NCBI GenBank assembly: GCA_016713905.1
Contig: JADJOE010000003.1
Location: forward strand, 62,001-126,000
Length of the DNA stretch: 64,000 bases
Direction of reading: 5' to 3'
DNA from: Candidatus Vicinibacter proximus
GTDB lineage: Bacteria > Bacteroidota > Bacteroidia > Chitinophagales > Saprospiraceae
Below, in pieces: positions 46,088 through 54,015 of the stretch (the stretch's first letter is position 1; the number at the start of each line of letters is the position of its first letter). Below the pieces are notes generated by a model, which was not told the origin of the DNA, did no database searches, and saw nothing but the letters and a program-made list of their open reading frames with translations. Made by a program: the position numbers and the translations under genes.

Positions 46088-47587
46088 ATGCATAATCATA
46101 AGGCACTAACGATAAAAAAACTTGGTATAGACACCTACAGGGAAAACATCATCTATATGCGTTCGGACTGCAATGTATGTCTTTCAGAAGGATTTACAGC
46201 CCTTACACGAGTTGTAGTGCATTTTGGCAATGAGAGTATCATTGCTACACTTAATGTTGTTTACAATGAACTGTTGAAACATGGAGAAGCCGGACTTTCA
46301 ATAGTGGCTGCACAGAGATTAGGCGTAAGTGATGGGGATTCTATTATGGTATCTCACTTGCAACCCATCGCATCTATGGGATTGGTAAGGTCAAAAATGT
46401 ATGGAAACGAATTAAACGAGGCTGAACTGAACCAAATTATTTACGATATTTCAACAGGACAATATTCCAACATAGAACTCGCCGCATTTATTACTGCTAC
46501 GTCTGGCAATCATCTTTCCTTAAATGAAATAAAAGGTCTTACCAGTGCAATGGTTCGTTCCGGTAAAAATTTAGAATGGAACAATCAACTCATTTTTGAT
46601 AAGCATTGCATTGGCGGTTTGCCGGGTAACCGGACAACTCCTATTGTAATAAGCATTGTTGCAGCAGCAGGTCTGACTATTCCTAAAACTTCTTCCCGTG
46701 CCATTACATCCCCGGCAGGAACGGCAGATACAATGGAAGTGATGACCAACGTAGAACTTTCAATTGATCAAATGAAAGAAGTAGTAAGCAAGGAAAACGG
46801 ATGTTTGGTTTGGGGTGGTTCGGTTAGTCTAAGTCCTGCTGACGATGTTCTTATTTCTGTTGAAAAAGCACTGGATATTGACAGCGAAGGGCAGATGATT
46901 GCTTCAGTTCTTTCAAAGAAAAAAGCGGCTGGTGCTACACATGTGGTTATTGACATTCCGGTGGGTTCAACTGCAAAAGTCAGAACAAAAGAAAATGCCT
47001 ACAAATTAATATCATACTTTGAAGACGTGGCTGATGTCATAGGTCTTCATGTAAAATGCGTGATTACTAATGGTTCACAACCAGTTGGCAAGGGAATTGG
47101 CCCGGCATTAGAGGCTATGGATGTGTTAAGCGTTCTGCGAAATGAAAACAATGCACCAGAAGATTTAAAACAAAGAGCTTTACTACTTGCGGGGGAGCTA
47201 TTAGAATTATCTGAAAATGTTGAAAAAGGTAAAGGCATTAGCAAAGCAATAAAAATACTGGAAAATGGAAGTGCCTATAAAAAATTGATTTCCATTTGTG
47301 AAGCACAAGGGCGTTTTACCGAGCCTGAATTTGCTGCATTCAGTTTGGATGTTTTAGCAGTACAAAGCGGGATTGTCAATGAAATTGATTGCAGAAAATT
47401 AGCAAAAATAGCTAAGCTGTCAGGTGCTCCAAAATCGCATAAAGCAGGTATTTTGTTTCATTCTCATTTAGGTAAGCAGATTAATAATGGGGATGTTCTG
47501 TTCACCATATATGCAGAAGCTCAGGGAGAATTAAACTATGCCCTGAACTATTATAAAACTCAAAACAATATTATACGGATAAAATGA
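46088..47587 (+). CDS. AMP phosphorylase-type (thymidine phosphorylase family) enzyme
   Basis: A 499-residue enzyme. It has the extra ~85-residue N-terminal domain (GFTALTRVVVHF, GEAGLSIVAAQRLGVSDGD) that separates archaeal-type AMP/NMP phosphorylases from the ~440-residue thymidine phosphorylases. The catalytic core reads KHCIGGLPGNRTTPIVISI, IPKTSSRAITSPAGTADTME and WGGSVSLSPADD. The family splits an NMP with phosphate into a base and ribose 1,5-bisphosphate. In archaea this feeds RuBisCO; no RuBisCO or ribose-bisphosphate isomerase is present in the window. The following PRPP synthetase overlaps it by 4 bp (ATGA), suggesting tightly coupled production of the two enzymes. Confidence 0.9.
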   Translation: MHNHKALTIKKLGIDTYRENIIYMRSDCNVCLSEGFTALTRVVVHFGNESIIATLNVVYNELLKHGEAGLSIVAAQRLGVSDGDSIMVSHLQPIASMGLVRSKMYGNELNEAELNQIIYDISTGQYSNIELAAFITATSGNHLSLNEIKGLTSAMVRSGKNLEWNNQLIFDKHCIGGLPGNRTTPIVISIVAAAGLTIPKTSSRAITSPAGTADTMEVMTNVELSIDQMKEVVSKENGCLVWGGSVSLSPADDVLISVEKALDIDSEGQMIASVLSKKKAAGATHVVIDIPVGSTAKVRTKENAYKLISYFEDVADVIGLHVKCVITNGSQPVGKGIGPALEAMDVLSVLRNENNAPEDLKQRALLLAGELLELSENVEKGKGISKAIKILENGSAYKKLISICEAQGRFTEPEFAAFSLDVLAVQSGIVNEIDCRKLAKIAKLSGAPKSHKAGILFHSHLGKQINNGDVLFTIYAEAQGELNYALNYYKTQNNIIRIK

Positions 47588-48477
47588 AAAAACACGAAAT
47601 AATACTATTTGCGTTGCCGGGGAATGAATCCATGGTTGACACAATGGCAAAGCGATATAATGTCAGTAAAGGCGAAGCAACTATTCGCAATTTCCCGGAT
47701 GGTGAAACTTATATCCGCATTCATTCAGATGTGAAGGGAAAAAAGGTTGTCATGGTTTGCACTTTAGACCACCCAGATACAAAACTCTTGCCCTTATACT
47801 TTCTATCTAATACTGCTATGGAGCTTGGGGCTAAATGCACTTGCCTTATTGCTCCCTATCTGGCATATATGCGACAGGATAAGCAATTTCATTCAGGAGA
47901 GGGAATTACTTCAAAATACTTTGCTTCGTTCATTTCAAACTTTGCAGAAACTATCACCACAGTTGACCCGCACTTGCACAGGTATAGCACTTTATCTGAA
48001 ATATATTCGGTTCCTGCTACTGTAGTTCAGGCAGCAAATCAAATATCAGAATGGATAAAGAACAATATTCAAAATCCGTTATTGATTGGCCCTGACAGTG
48101 AAAGCGAGCAGTGGGTTTCTGAGGTAGCCAATAATGCACATGCCGCTTATATCATATTAGAAAAAGTTAGGCATGGTGACAAAAACGTGAAGGTTTCAAT
48201 TCCTCAAATAGACCAATATATGAATCATAAACCCGTTTTGGTGGATGATATTATTTCCACTGCCCGAACAATGATTGAGACGGTTCGTCATCTGAAAAAT
48301 GCTGGAATGAACGCACCTGTTTGCATTGGTATTCATGCCATATTTGCAGGCAATGCCTACCGGGACTTATTAAATGCCGGAGCTGAAATGGTGATTACAT
48401 CCAACACCATTTCACATGAGAGTAACAGAATTGATATAAGTGAATTATTCAAATCAGTGTTCAATGACGAAAAGTGA
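47584..48477 (+). CDS. prs: Ribose-phosphate pyrophosphokinase (PRPP synthetase), archaeal-like type
   Basis: A 297-residue enzyme. Conserved blocks: NFPDGETYIRI, APYLAYMRQDKQFHSGEGIT (ATP-binding RQD loop), TTVDPHLHRY in place of the usual DLHAGQ, and the PRPP loop VLVDDIISTARTM. The shorter length and PYLAYxRQDKxF pattern resemble archaeal class II/III PRPP synthetases rather than the housekeeping bacterial enzyme. It makes PRPP from ribose 5-phosphate and ATP for nucleotide synthesis and salvage. It overlaps the phosphorylase gene by 4 bp and ends the seven-gene nucleotide section; cusC starts 26 bp later. Confidence 0.9.
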   Translation: MKKHEIILFALPGNESMVDTMAKRYNVSKGEATIRNFPDGETYIRIHSDVKGKKVVMVCTLDHPDTKLLPLYFLSNTAMELGAKCTCLIAPYLAYMRQDKQFHSGEGITSKYFASFISNFAETITTVDPHLHRYSTLSEIYSVPATVVQAANQISEWIKNNIQNPLLIGPDSESEQWVSEVANNAHAAYIILEKVRHGDKNVKVSIPQIDQYMNHKPVLVDDIISTARTMIETVRHLKNAGMNAPVCIGIHAIFAGNAYRDLLNAGAEMVITSNTISHESNRIDISELFKSVFNDEK

Positions 48478-48503
48478 AATTCGATGAATTCAAAATTAAG
48501 TAA

Positions 48504-49757
48504 ATGAAAAAATTAATAATGATTATACCCCTGCTGTGTCTTCATACGGTACATTTAAAGGCGCAGGACACCACCCACATTTCATTGGAAAAACTGTTGC
48601 AGCGGGTGGAAACCAATTACCCGTCCATTATTCAGTATCAATACAGCATGCAGTCTATTCAGGCAAGGGCAGACGGCGCAAATTCATGGATGCCGCCCAC
48701 TTTTTCTACTGGAATCATGCGCTTCCCTTACGACTTTTCCATGCTCAAAGAAAAAAACGACCCAATGAACCAGGCGGGAGTTGCTCTTTCCATTGAACAA
48801 ATGATCCCCAACAAAAGCAAGCTGAAGGCTAAGAAAAGTTATATCAACTCGCTGACTGAAATCGAAAAATCAAAAAGCGAATGGACAAAAAACGAACTGA
48901 GGCGTGAAGCAAAAATCTTGTATTACAACCGCTATATAACCGAGAAAAAACAAATCATTCTGAAAGAAAGCGAAGAAATTCTCCAATTGCTCATTTCAGC
49001 AACAGAAGCCAAATTCAGTAGCAACCAGTCCCAACTGCAAACCATTTACAAAGCCAAAGCCCGTTTGGCAGAACTAAATAATATGCTGCTAATGCTTGAA
49101 GGAGCAATTGCTGAAAGCAACATCGGTTTAAACATTCTCTTGGTGCGAGATGTGAACACAATCTTTAAGATTGATACGCTCATAGTACCGATTAATTATT
49201 CATTCACCTTTGTCGACACAACAAATGTTTTAAACCGTAGCGACATTACTGCACTCAACAATTACATTCATTCAATGAAGTTGGAACAGAAAATTATGAA
49301 AATTGGTGTGCGCCCCGACTTTGGTGTTCGTGCCGAACACATGCAGATGTTCGGTATGCCAAATCAATGGTCGGTCATGGGTATGATGACATTTCCCATG
49401 GTGCCTTGGGCTTCAAAAATGTATCGCTCCGAGACAAAATCCATCGGCTTTCAAATTCAATCAATGGAACAGGAAAAGCAAACCATGCAACTAATGGCAA
49501 AAAAAATGTCGGCCGAAAAAAATACCATGCTCAATTACGAAAGCGCCCAGTATCAGAGTTTCATCAAAAATATCATTCCAGCTTACGAAAACAACCTGCA
49601 AGCCAATTTACTTGCCTTCAAGCAAAACACAGGCGATTTTTTTGTGTTGTTGGATGCGTGGGAAATGTTGTTGATGAAAAAATTAGAATCGTATGACAAG
49701 TTGTTAAACATCTTAAAATTAGAAGCTGAATATGAATACGAGATGGAAATTAAATAG
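48504..49757 (+). CDS. cusC: TolC-family outer-membrane channel (CusC-like)
   Basis: A 417-residue protein with a signal peptide (LIMIIPLLCLHTVHLKAQ). The remainder has the long alpha-helical barrel hairpins and short beta segments of outer-membrane factors: ISLEKLLQRVETNYPSII at the start, ELRREAKILYYNRYI and FKQNTGDFFVLLDAWEMLL near the end (the GxxxxxxLLDA region). It should complete a tripartite Cu(I)/Ag(I) efflux system with the split CusA pump and the two adaptors. The adaptor start overlaps its end by 26 bp. The pump lies 9 kb upstream in the same run, separated by the nucleotide genes. Confidence 0.88.
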   Translation: MKKLIMIIPLLCLHTVHLKAQDTTHISLEKLLQRVETNYPSIIQYQYSMQSIQARADGANSWMPPTFSTGIMRFPYDFSMLKEKNDPMNQAGVALSIEQMIPNKSKLKAKKSYINSLTEIEKSKSEWTKNELRREAKILYYNRYITEKKQIILKESEEILQLLISATEAKFSSNQSQLQTIYKAKARLAELNNMLLMLEGAIAESNIGLNILLVRDVNTIFKIDTLIVPINYSFTFVDTTNVLNRSDITALNNYIHSMKLEQKIMKIGVRPDFGVRAEHMQMFGMPNQWSVMGMMTFPMVPWASKMYRSETKSIGFQIQSMEQEKQTMQLMAKKMSAEKNTMLNYESAQYQSFIKNIIPAYENNLQANLLAFKQNTGDFFVLLDAWEMLLMKKLESYDKLLNILKLEAEYEYEMEIK

Positions 49758-51036
49758 TGAACTAAACGTCATCCTCTTTTTGCTTCTGGTGTCAGTTTTT
49801 TTATCGTGCAAAAAAGAACACAGCGAACAGGGGCATGAAAATCATATTCAGGATGAAGGCGATTACATCTGCTCTATGCGTTGCGAAGGCGAAAAAACCT
49901 ATCCGCAGCCCGGCAAATGCCCCGTTTGCAAAATGACATTGGAGCTAGTGGCGGAAGAATTAGTGCAAACGGTTTCACCCAACAAACAGGTATTATCCCG
50001 TCAGGCAACCGTTAAACTGCAAACTGCAAATGAGTCGCAATTTATAAAAGCACAAGGTTTTATTGATTATGACCGCAACCGAAATCAAGATGTATCAGCA
50101 CGGTTTGGTGGAAGAATTGAAAAACTTTTTGTGAAATATAACTTGCAGTTCGTGAATCAAGGCGACAAAATTTTGGAACTCTACAGCCCTGAACTAAACA
50201 CCATTCAGGAGCATCATTTGTTTCTACTGAAAACCGAAATAGGAAAATCGCTTATTGAACAATCGCGTAAAAAATTAGAGCTGTTGGGAATTACCGAACA
50301 ACAAATTTCTCAGTTGGAAAATAAAGGTACATTTGCACAATCCATTTCTGTTTACAGCCCAACAAGTGGCTACATTCTATTTAATTCCGAATCGCAATCC
50401 AATACAGGTACAGAAGCAAAGCAGCAAACATCTATGAATAACATGGGCATGAAGGCAAATACTTCTGTTACACAAACATCGGGTTCGGCAGGTGTGCAAA
50501 TCAGAGAAGGCATGTATATCAATAAGGGAGAAACACTTTTCAGTATAAACAATTTACAAACCGTTTGGGCAATCATATCAATTCCCTCTGAATTTCATTC
50601 ATCTGTTCAACCAAACATACTAATCAATGTCGTATCAGAATTATTTTCCAATAAAAATTTCAAGGGAAAAATATTACTAACGGAAAAAACATTTGAAGAA
50701 AAACAACAACGCTTCGTCAGGGTAAGAATTGAATTGCCCAATCCGAAAGCTGCTTTGAAAATAAATTCACTCGTTCAGGCCGAATTTCCACTTGAAATAA
50801 AAACGGGTTTACAAATCCCAACATCAGCAGTTTATCGCACAGGCTTAAATGCCTTTGTTTGGGTAAAAACAGGAACTACTAAAAAGGGAACAGGAATTTT
50901 TGAATTGCGAAAAGTTACCACAGGCGCAGTAAGCAACGCAACTATCACCATAGTAAACGGTCTTACCCCTAATGAAGAAATTGCTTTACACGCAGGAACA
51001 TTAACCGACAGCGAAACATTTTTAAACAGAAACTGA
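49732..51036 (+). CDS. cusB: CusB-like RND adaptor with N-terminal heavy-metal-binding domain
   Basis: A 434-residue lipoprotein adaptor (lipobox VFLSC). Residues ~43-73 are an HMBD (YICSMRCEGEKTYPQPG, KCPVCKMTLELV), followed by a HlyD-type barrel-sandwich and beta-barrel (VSARFGGRIEKLFVKYNLQF, VNQGDKILELYSPEL, GMYINKGETLFSINNLQTVW). A Met/Gln/Thr-rich stretch between about residues 225 and 255 (SMNNMGMKANTSVTQ) may be a flexible metal-binding insert. It links the pump to the channel and delivers copper. It overlaps cusC and is separated from a second adaptor by one base. Confidence 0.92.
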   Translation: MNTRWKLNSELNVILFLLLVSVFLSCKKEHSEQGHENHIQDEGDYICSMRCEGEKTYPQPGKCPVCKMTLELVAEELVQTVSPNKQVLSRQATVKLQTANESQFIKAQGFIDYDRNRNQDVSARFGGRIEKLFVKYNLQFVNQGDKILELYSPELNTIQEHHLFLLKTEIGKSLIEQSRKKLELLGITEQQISQLENKGTFAQSISVYSPTSGYILFNSESQSNTGTEAKQQTSMNNMGMKANTSVTQTSGSAGVQIREGMYINKGETLFSINNLQTVWAIISIPSEFHSSVQPNILINVVSELFSNKNFKGKILLTEKTFEEKQQRFVRVRIELPNPKAALKINSLVQAEFPLEIKTGLQIPTSAVYRTGLNAFVWVKTGTTKKGTGIFELRKVTTGAVSNATITIVNGLTPNEEIALHAGTLTDSETFLNRN

Positions 51037-51037
51037 C

Positions 51038-52246
51038 ATGATTCAAAAAATATTTTACCTTTCAATAGCTATTCTTCTCGTATTGGCAGCTTGCAAAAGC
51101 AAAAATGGTCAACACGCAGGGCATGATAGTGGAACATACTATACATGCCCCATGCACCCAACCGTAAAAAGCAACAGCACGGGTTCTTGCCCAGTGTGTA
51201 ATATGTCTTTAATCAAAGTGGAAAAACAACACAGGGAACACACAAAACAAGAAGGCAATTTTATCACTATTGAAAAACGACAACAGCAATTAGCAGGTAT
51301 AAAAACCGACACGGTAAAATTTCAAACCATTGTTACCGCTTCAACCATTTTAGGAACAGTTGCCATTGACGAAGAACAGGTAACAACCATTAGCAGCCGA
51401 GTCAAAGGCAGAATAGACAAACTCTACATCAAAACATCAGGAGAATACATCAGAAAAGGAAATCCCGTTTACGCCATTTACAGCGAACAACTATTTGCAG
51501 ATGAAAATGAATTTCTCACACTTTCTGAAAAACGAAAGAGCAACACTACTGAAATTAAATTGTTGGAAGATATGCTTTCAGCATCCAAAAACAAATTACA
51601 GCTATGGGGGCTTTCAGAAAAACAAATTGATGAATTAGGAAAAAATAAATCCGCTTCACCTCAAATTATCTTTTATGCACAAACCGAAGGTTATGTTACC
51701 GAAATTCTTGTAAAAGAAGGGGCGTATGTAGAAGCTGGAACTCTGCTTACCAAATTAACCGAATTAAATCAGGTTTGGATTGATGCCCAGGTTTACTCCA
51801 ATGAAATACAAAAAATAAACGGTAGTAGTTCCTTTCTGGTTTTTTCCGAAACCTATCACGATGAAGTTTACACAGGTCGGCTTGTGTTCAGCAATCCAAG
51901 TGTGGAAGATGGTCGCAAAGTGCAATTGTTGCGCCTTAGAATTGATAACGCAAAAAGCAAACTCATTCCGGGCATGATGGTTTATGTAAGTCCAAAACAA
52001 AATTCAAAACCTGTTTTAGCCGTTCCGAAATCAGCCGTATTGTTGGAGAAAATGAAAACCGTTTGGGTATTGTCACACGACAACACATTTGAACAACGCA
52101 TGGTTAAAACAGGCACAGAAAATAAATTTTGGATTGAAATTGTATCTGGCTTAAAAGAAGGTGAAATAGTGGTTACGGAAGGCGCATACTTAATCAGCAG
52201 TGAATTTATCCTTAAAGGTGCAATAGGACAAAGGCATGTGCATTAA
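51038..52246 (+). CDS. Second CusB-like RND adaptor with N-terminal heavy-metal-binding domain
   Basis: A 402-residue lipoprotein (lipobox LLVLAAC). Its HMBD is of the variant form YYTCPMHPTVKSNSTG followed by SCPVCNMSLIKV, and a HlyD-type adaptor follows (VTTISSRVKGRIDKLYIKTS, VTEILVKEGAYVEAGTLL, LIPGMMVYVSPKQ). It ends in a free GQRHVH. It differs clearly from the preceding adaptor, so it is not a recent duplicate. The two may form a mixed adaptor ring with one channel and one pump. It is the last gene of the 14-gene run; an insertion sequence lies about 180-220 bp downstream, and no terminator was seen. Confidence 0.9.
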   Translation: MIQKIFYLSIAILLVLAACKSKNGQHAGHDSGTYYTCPMHPTVKSNSTGSCPVCNMSLIKVEKQHREHTKQEGNFITIEKRQQQLAGIKTDTVKFQTIVTASTILGTVAIDEEQVTTISSRVKGRIDKLYIKTSGEYIRKGNPVYAIYSEQLFADENEFLTLSEKRKSNTTEIKLLEDMLSASKNKLQLWGLSEKQIDELGKNKSASPQIIFYAQTEGYVTEILVKEGAYVEAGTLLTKLTELNQVWIDAQVYSNEIQKINGSSSFLVFSETYHDEVYTGRLVFSNPSVEDGRKVQLLRLRIDNAKSKLIPGMMVYVSPKQNSKPVLAVPKSAVLLEKMKTVWVLSHDNTFEQRMVKTGTENKFWIEIVSGLKEGEIVVTEGAYLISSEFILKGAIGQRHVH

Positions 52247-52423
52247 CTAAAATACTTTTACCTATTTCGCAAAAGATTGGCTGTTTTGGATAAAAACACT
52301 AAGGCGATTAAAAAGTAGTCAGATAATATTTGACGAATTTTATACACTCTGGATTTAGTGGTTCACTTTATTTCGGATTATGCACTTAGGCACCTGGCAT
52401 TACTTTTTTTTAAGAAAATGGAG

Positions 52424-52443
52424 TAATAGACATTTTTCAGGAT
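52424..52443. repeat. Extra degenerate IS end outside the left boundary
   Basis: TAATAGACATTTTTCAGGAT resembles the IS terminal repeat and matches the right end (reading outward, CAGGATA) beyond the 18-bp core better than the inner left end does. It could be the original left terminus or the remnant of a second insertion. Confidence 0.6.
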
Positions 52444-52463
52444 AAAAAATAGATGTTGGTCTC

Positions 52464-52481
52464 TAATAGACAAATTTCAGG
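52464..52481. repeat. IS left terminal inverted repeat
   Basis: TAATAGACAAATTTCAGG, perfectly inverted relative to 53628-53645. Confidence 0.9.
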
Positions 52482-52660
52482 CTGTTTATTTTTGGCAATT
52501 TAAGGTTCGCATGGTTTTATGCGTTTTCTTTGCAAAACTTATTTAAACGGAAGCGTGCTCTGCTGGAGAGCAACATGCCAGTGATAAAGTAAGTGACCGA
52601 CAAAAATGTCAAGCAATGGGTTGTGTTTAGTGCGCAGCCCATTGATATTTTTAGAGGTCG

Positions 52661-53574
52661 TCATACCTTTAAAAACTCATTAATAAACTTACGTTTGCGA
52701 TTTTCAGAGAGCCCATTGTGATTGCATAGTTTGTTTTTTAACTCAGCAAAATGTCCGTCAATTGAGTTTGTTGTATTAGGTATACCAATTTCAATTTTGT
52801 CATACCATGTAAAAAGCCAAGGAAGATTATTTTTCAAGCTTCGTGCTGCGCTGCGCAGTCTTTTATGGGTATAAAATGTTTTGCCTGTAGCGGAGTTTGT
52901 GCTGCGCTCATCTAAGAACCATTGCCATTTATCAAACCACATTTGTAATGCACCCATGAATGATTCTTTGTCTGTTTGCTTCATTAAATCTGCCACTTCC
53001 ATAAGCTCTCGTACAGATTGTAACTTTGGCCTTTTTGTCTAGTATCTGCGTAAGTTAGCTGCTTGATGAAATTGACACATTTGTACTGGTATTTCATGGA
53101 AAGATTGTGTCAACCCTTTACGCCCATCACAAACAATCGCTAGTATCGCAAATCCCTTATCTTTAAGTTCATTTATTCCCTGCTGATATACTGCATTGGT
53201 TTCATACTTCACATAGTACTTGAGCAAATTTTGTCCACTAATGGAATCCTTAAAGAGCATTACTCCAAAGCCTTTCCCCCAATAGGTCGTATCCATTAAA
53301 ACTATGACTTCTCTAGCCTTAGGAGCTGTAAATGAAACCACGTATGCATCAAGCTTGCGCTGAATCGTACGTATCGAACATCCATATTTGGCAGCTAACT
53401 GGATATAATTCTGTTTTCCCTCAACAAATTCTTACCACAATCGTGAGCTTTCTAAACGAACTCCTCCCAAGAAGTACTTTCGGCAGGTATAACATTTATA
53501 CTGTTGCTTACCATTTTTAAACCCATTTTTCCTGACAATTGAGCCTGAGCAATAAAAGCACTTTTTTTATTCAT
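52661..53574 (-). pseudogene. Transposase pseudogene (IS256 family, variant zinc-binding type)
   Basis: Read through its lesions, the gene gives a zinc ribbon (KCFYCSGSIVRKNG, YKCYTCRKYF), a helix-turn-helix (LAAKYGCSIRTIQRKLDAYV) and a MULE-type DDE domain (LMDTTYWGKGFGV, VCDGRKGLTQSF, QMCQFHQAANLRRY). Lesions are a frameshift in the A-run after the ATG at 53574, an in-frame TAA at 53432-53434 and an in-frame TAG at 53039-53041. In the segment IPNTTNSIDGHFAELK, where IS256-type enzymes have their catalytic glutamate (TNxIE), this copy has aspartate. The element is therefore unlikely to move on its own. Confidence 0.85.
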
Positions 53575-53627
53575 AACCTTTCAATTGCTTCAAAGCTAAG
53601 CCTAGTATAGACTTTTGGCGTTTCTAT

Positions 53628-53645
53628 CCTGAAATTTGTCTATTA
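53628..53645. repeat. IS right terminal inverted repeat
   Basis: CCTGAAATTTGTCTATTA, the reverse complement of the left end. Confidence 0.9.
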
Positions 53646-54015
53646 ACCCAAGAAATATTATTGGGGTACCGACATCTGGTTCACTAATTATTAATTTTTA
53701 TTAGCAGATTGCTATTCCAATGGGCATCCTGTAATGTCTCAACACCCTCTATAGTCATACCTTTTTTGCAGAATACTGTTTTCGACAGAAACGGAAGGGA
53801 TGAAGTAGTTTTGTGGGAGTTTGCCTTAGATTAACTTATTTGTAAAAATAACCTCTGGAATTAGCTAAATAATTCATTAATCATGAAAAAATCACTATCC
53901 CAGTTAATCTATCAAAATTTGTAAAGGTTAGAATTTTAACATAAGGTATATTAATTTGATTTTCAAAAAGTATGACTAATAAATAATCAAAAAAAGTTTC
54001 AAATTTGTATTTTTT
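53646..54015. other. Intergenic region, right flank of the IS
   Basis: About 370 bp between the IS and the 3' end of the P1B-2 ATPase gene. A short frame near 53772-53830 reads NTVFDRNGRDEVVLWEF, which recalls the GRRDEVV..VEVWEF block of the multicopper oxidase at 25712-27157, but it is too short to call a relic with confidence. No terminator was recognised. Confidence 0.4.

Larger units (their letters stand above)
52464..53645 (-). mobile_element. Degenerate insertion sequence, IS256-like variant zinc-ribbon type
   Basis: An 1182-bp element bounded by perfect 18-bp inverted repeats (TAATAGACAAATTTCAGG at 52464-52481, reverse-complemented at 53628-53645). It contains one transposase gene with several lesions. 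A third, similar end occurs 40 bp outside the left end (52424-52443). No direct target duplication was found next to either left end. The element sits exactly between the plus-strand copper run and the minus-strand efflux operon. Confidence 0.85.

Noticed and set aside
42024..47587. Complete archaeal AMP-RuBisCO pathway
   Set aside because: No RuBisCO or ribose-1,5-bisphosphate isomerase gene is present in the window.
52400..53700. Target-site duplication flanking the IS
   Set aside because: The 8-10 bases outside either possible left end do not match the bases outside the right end.
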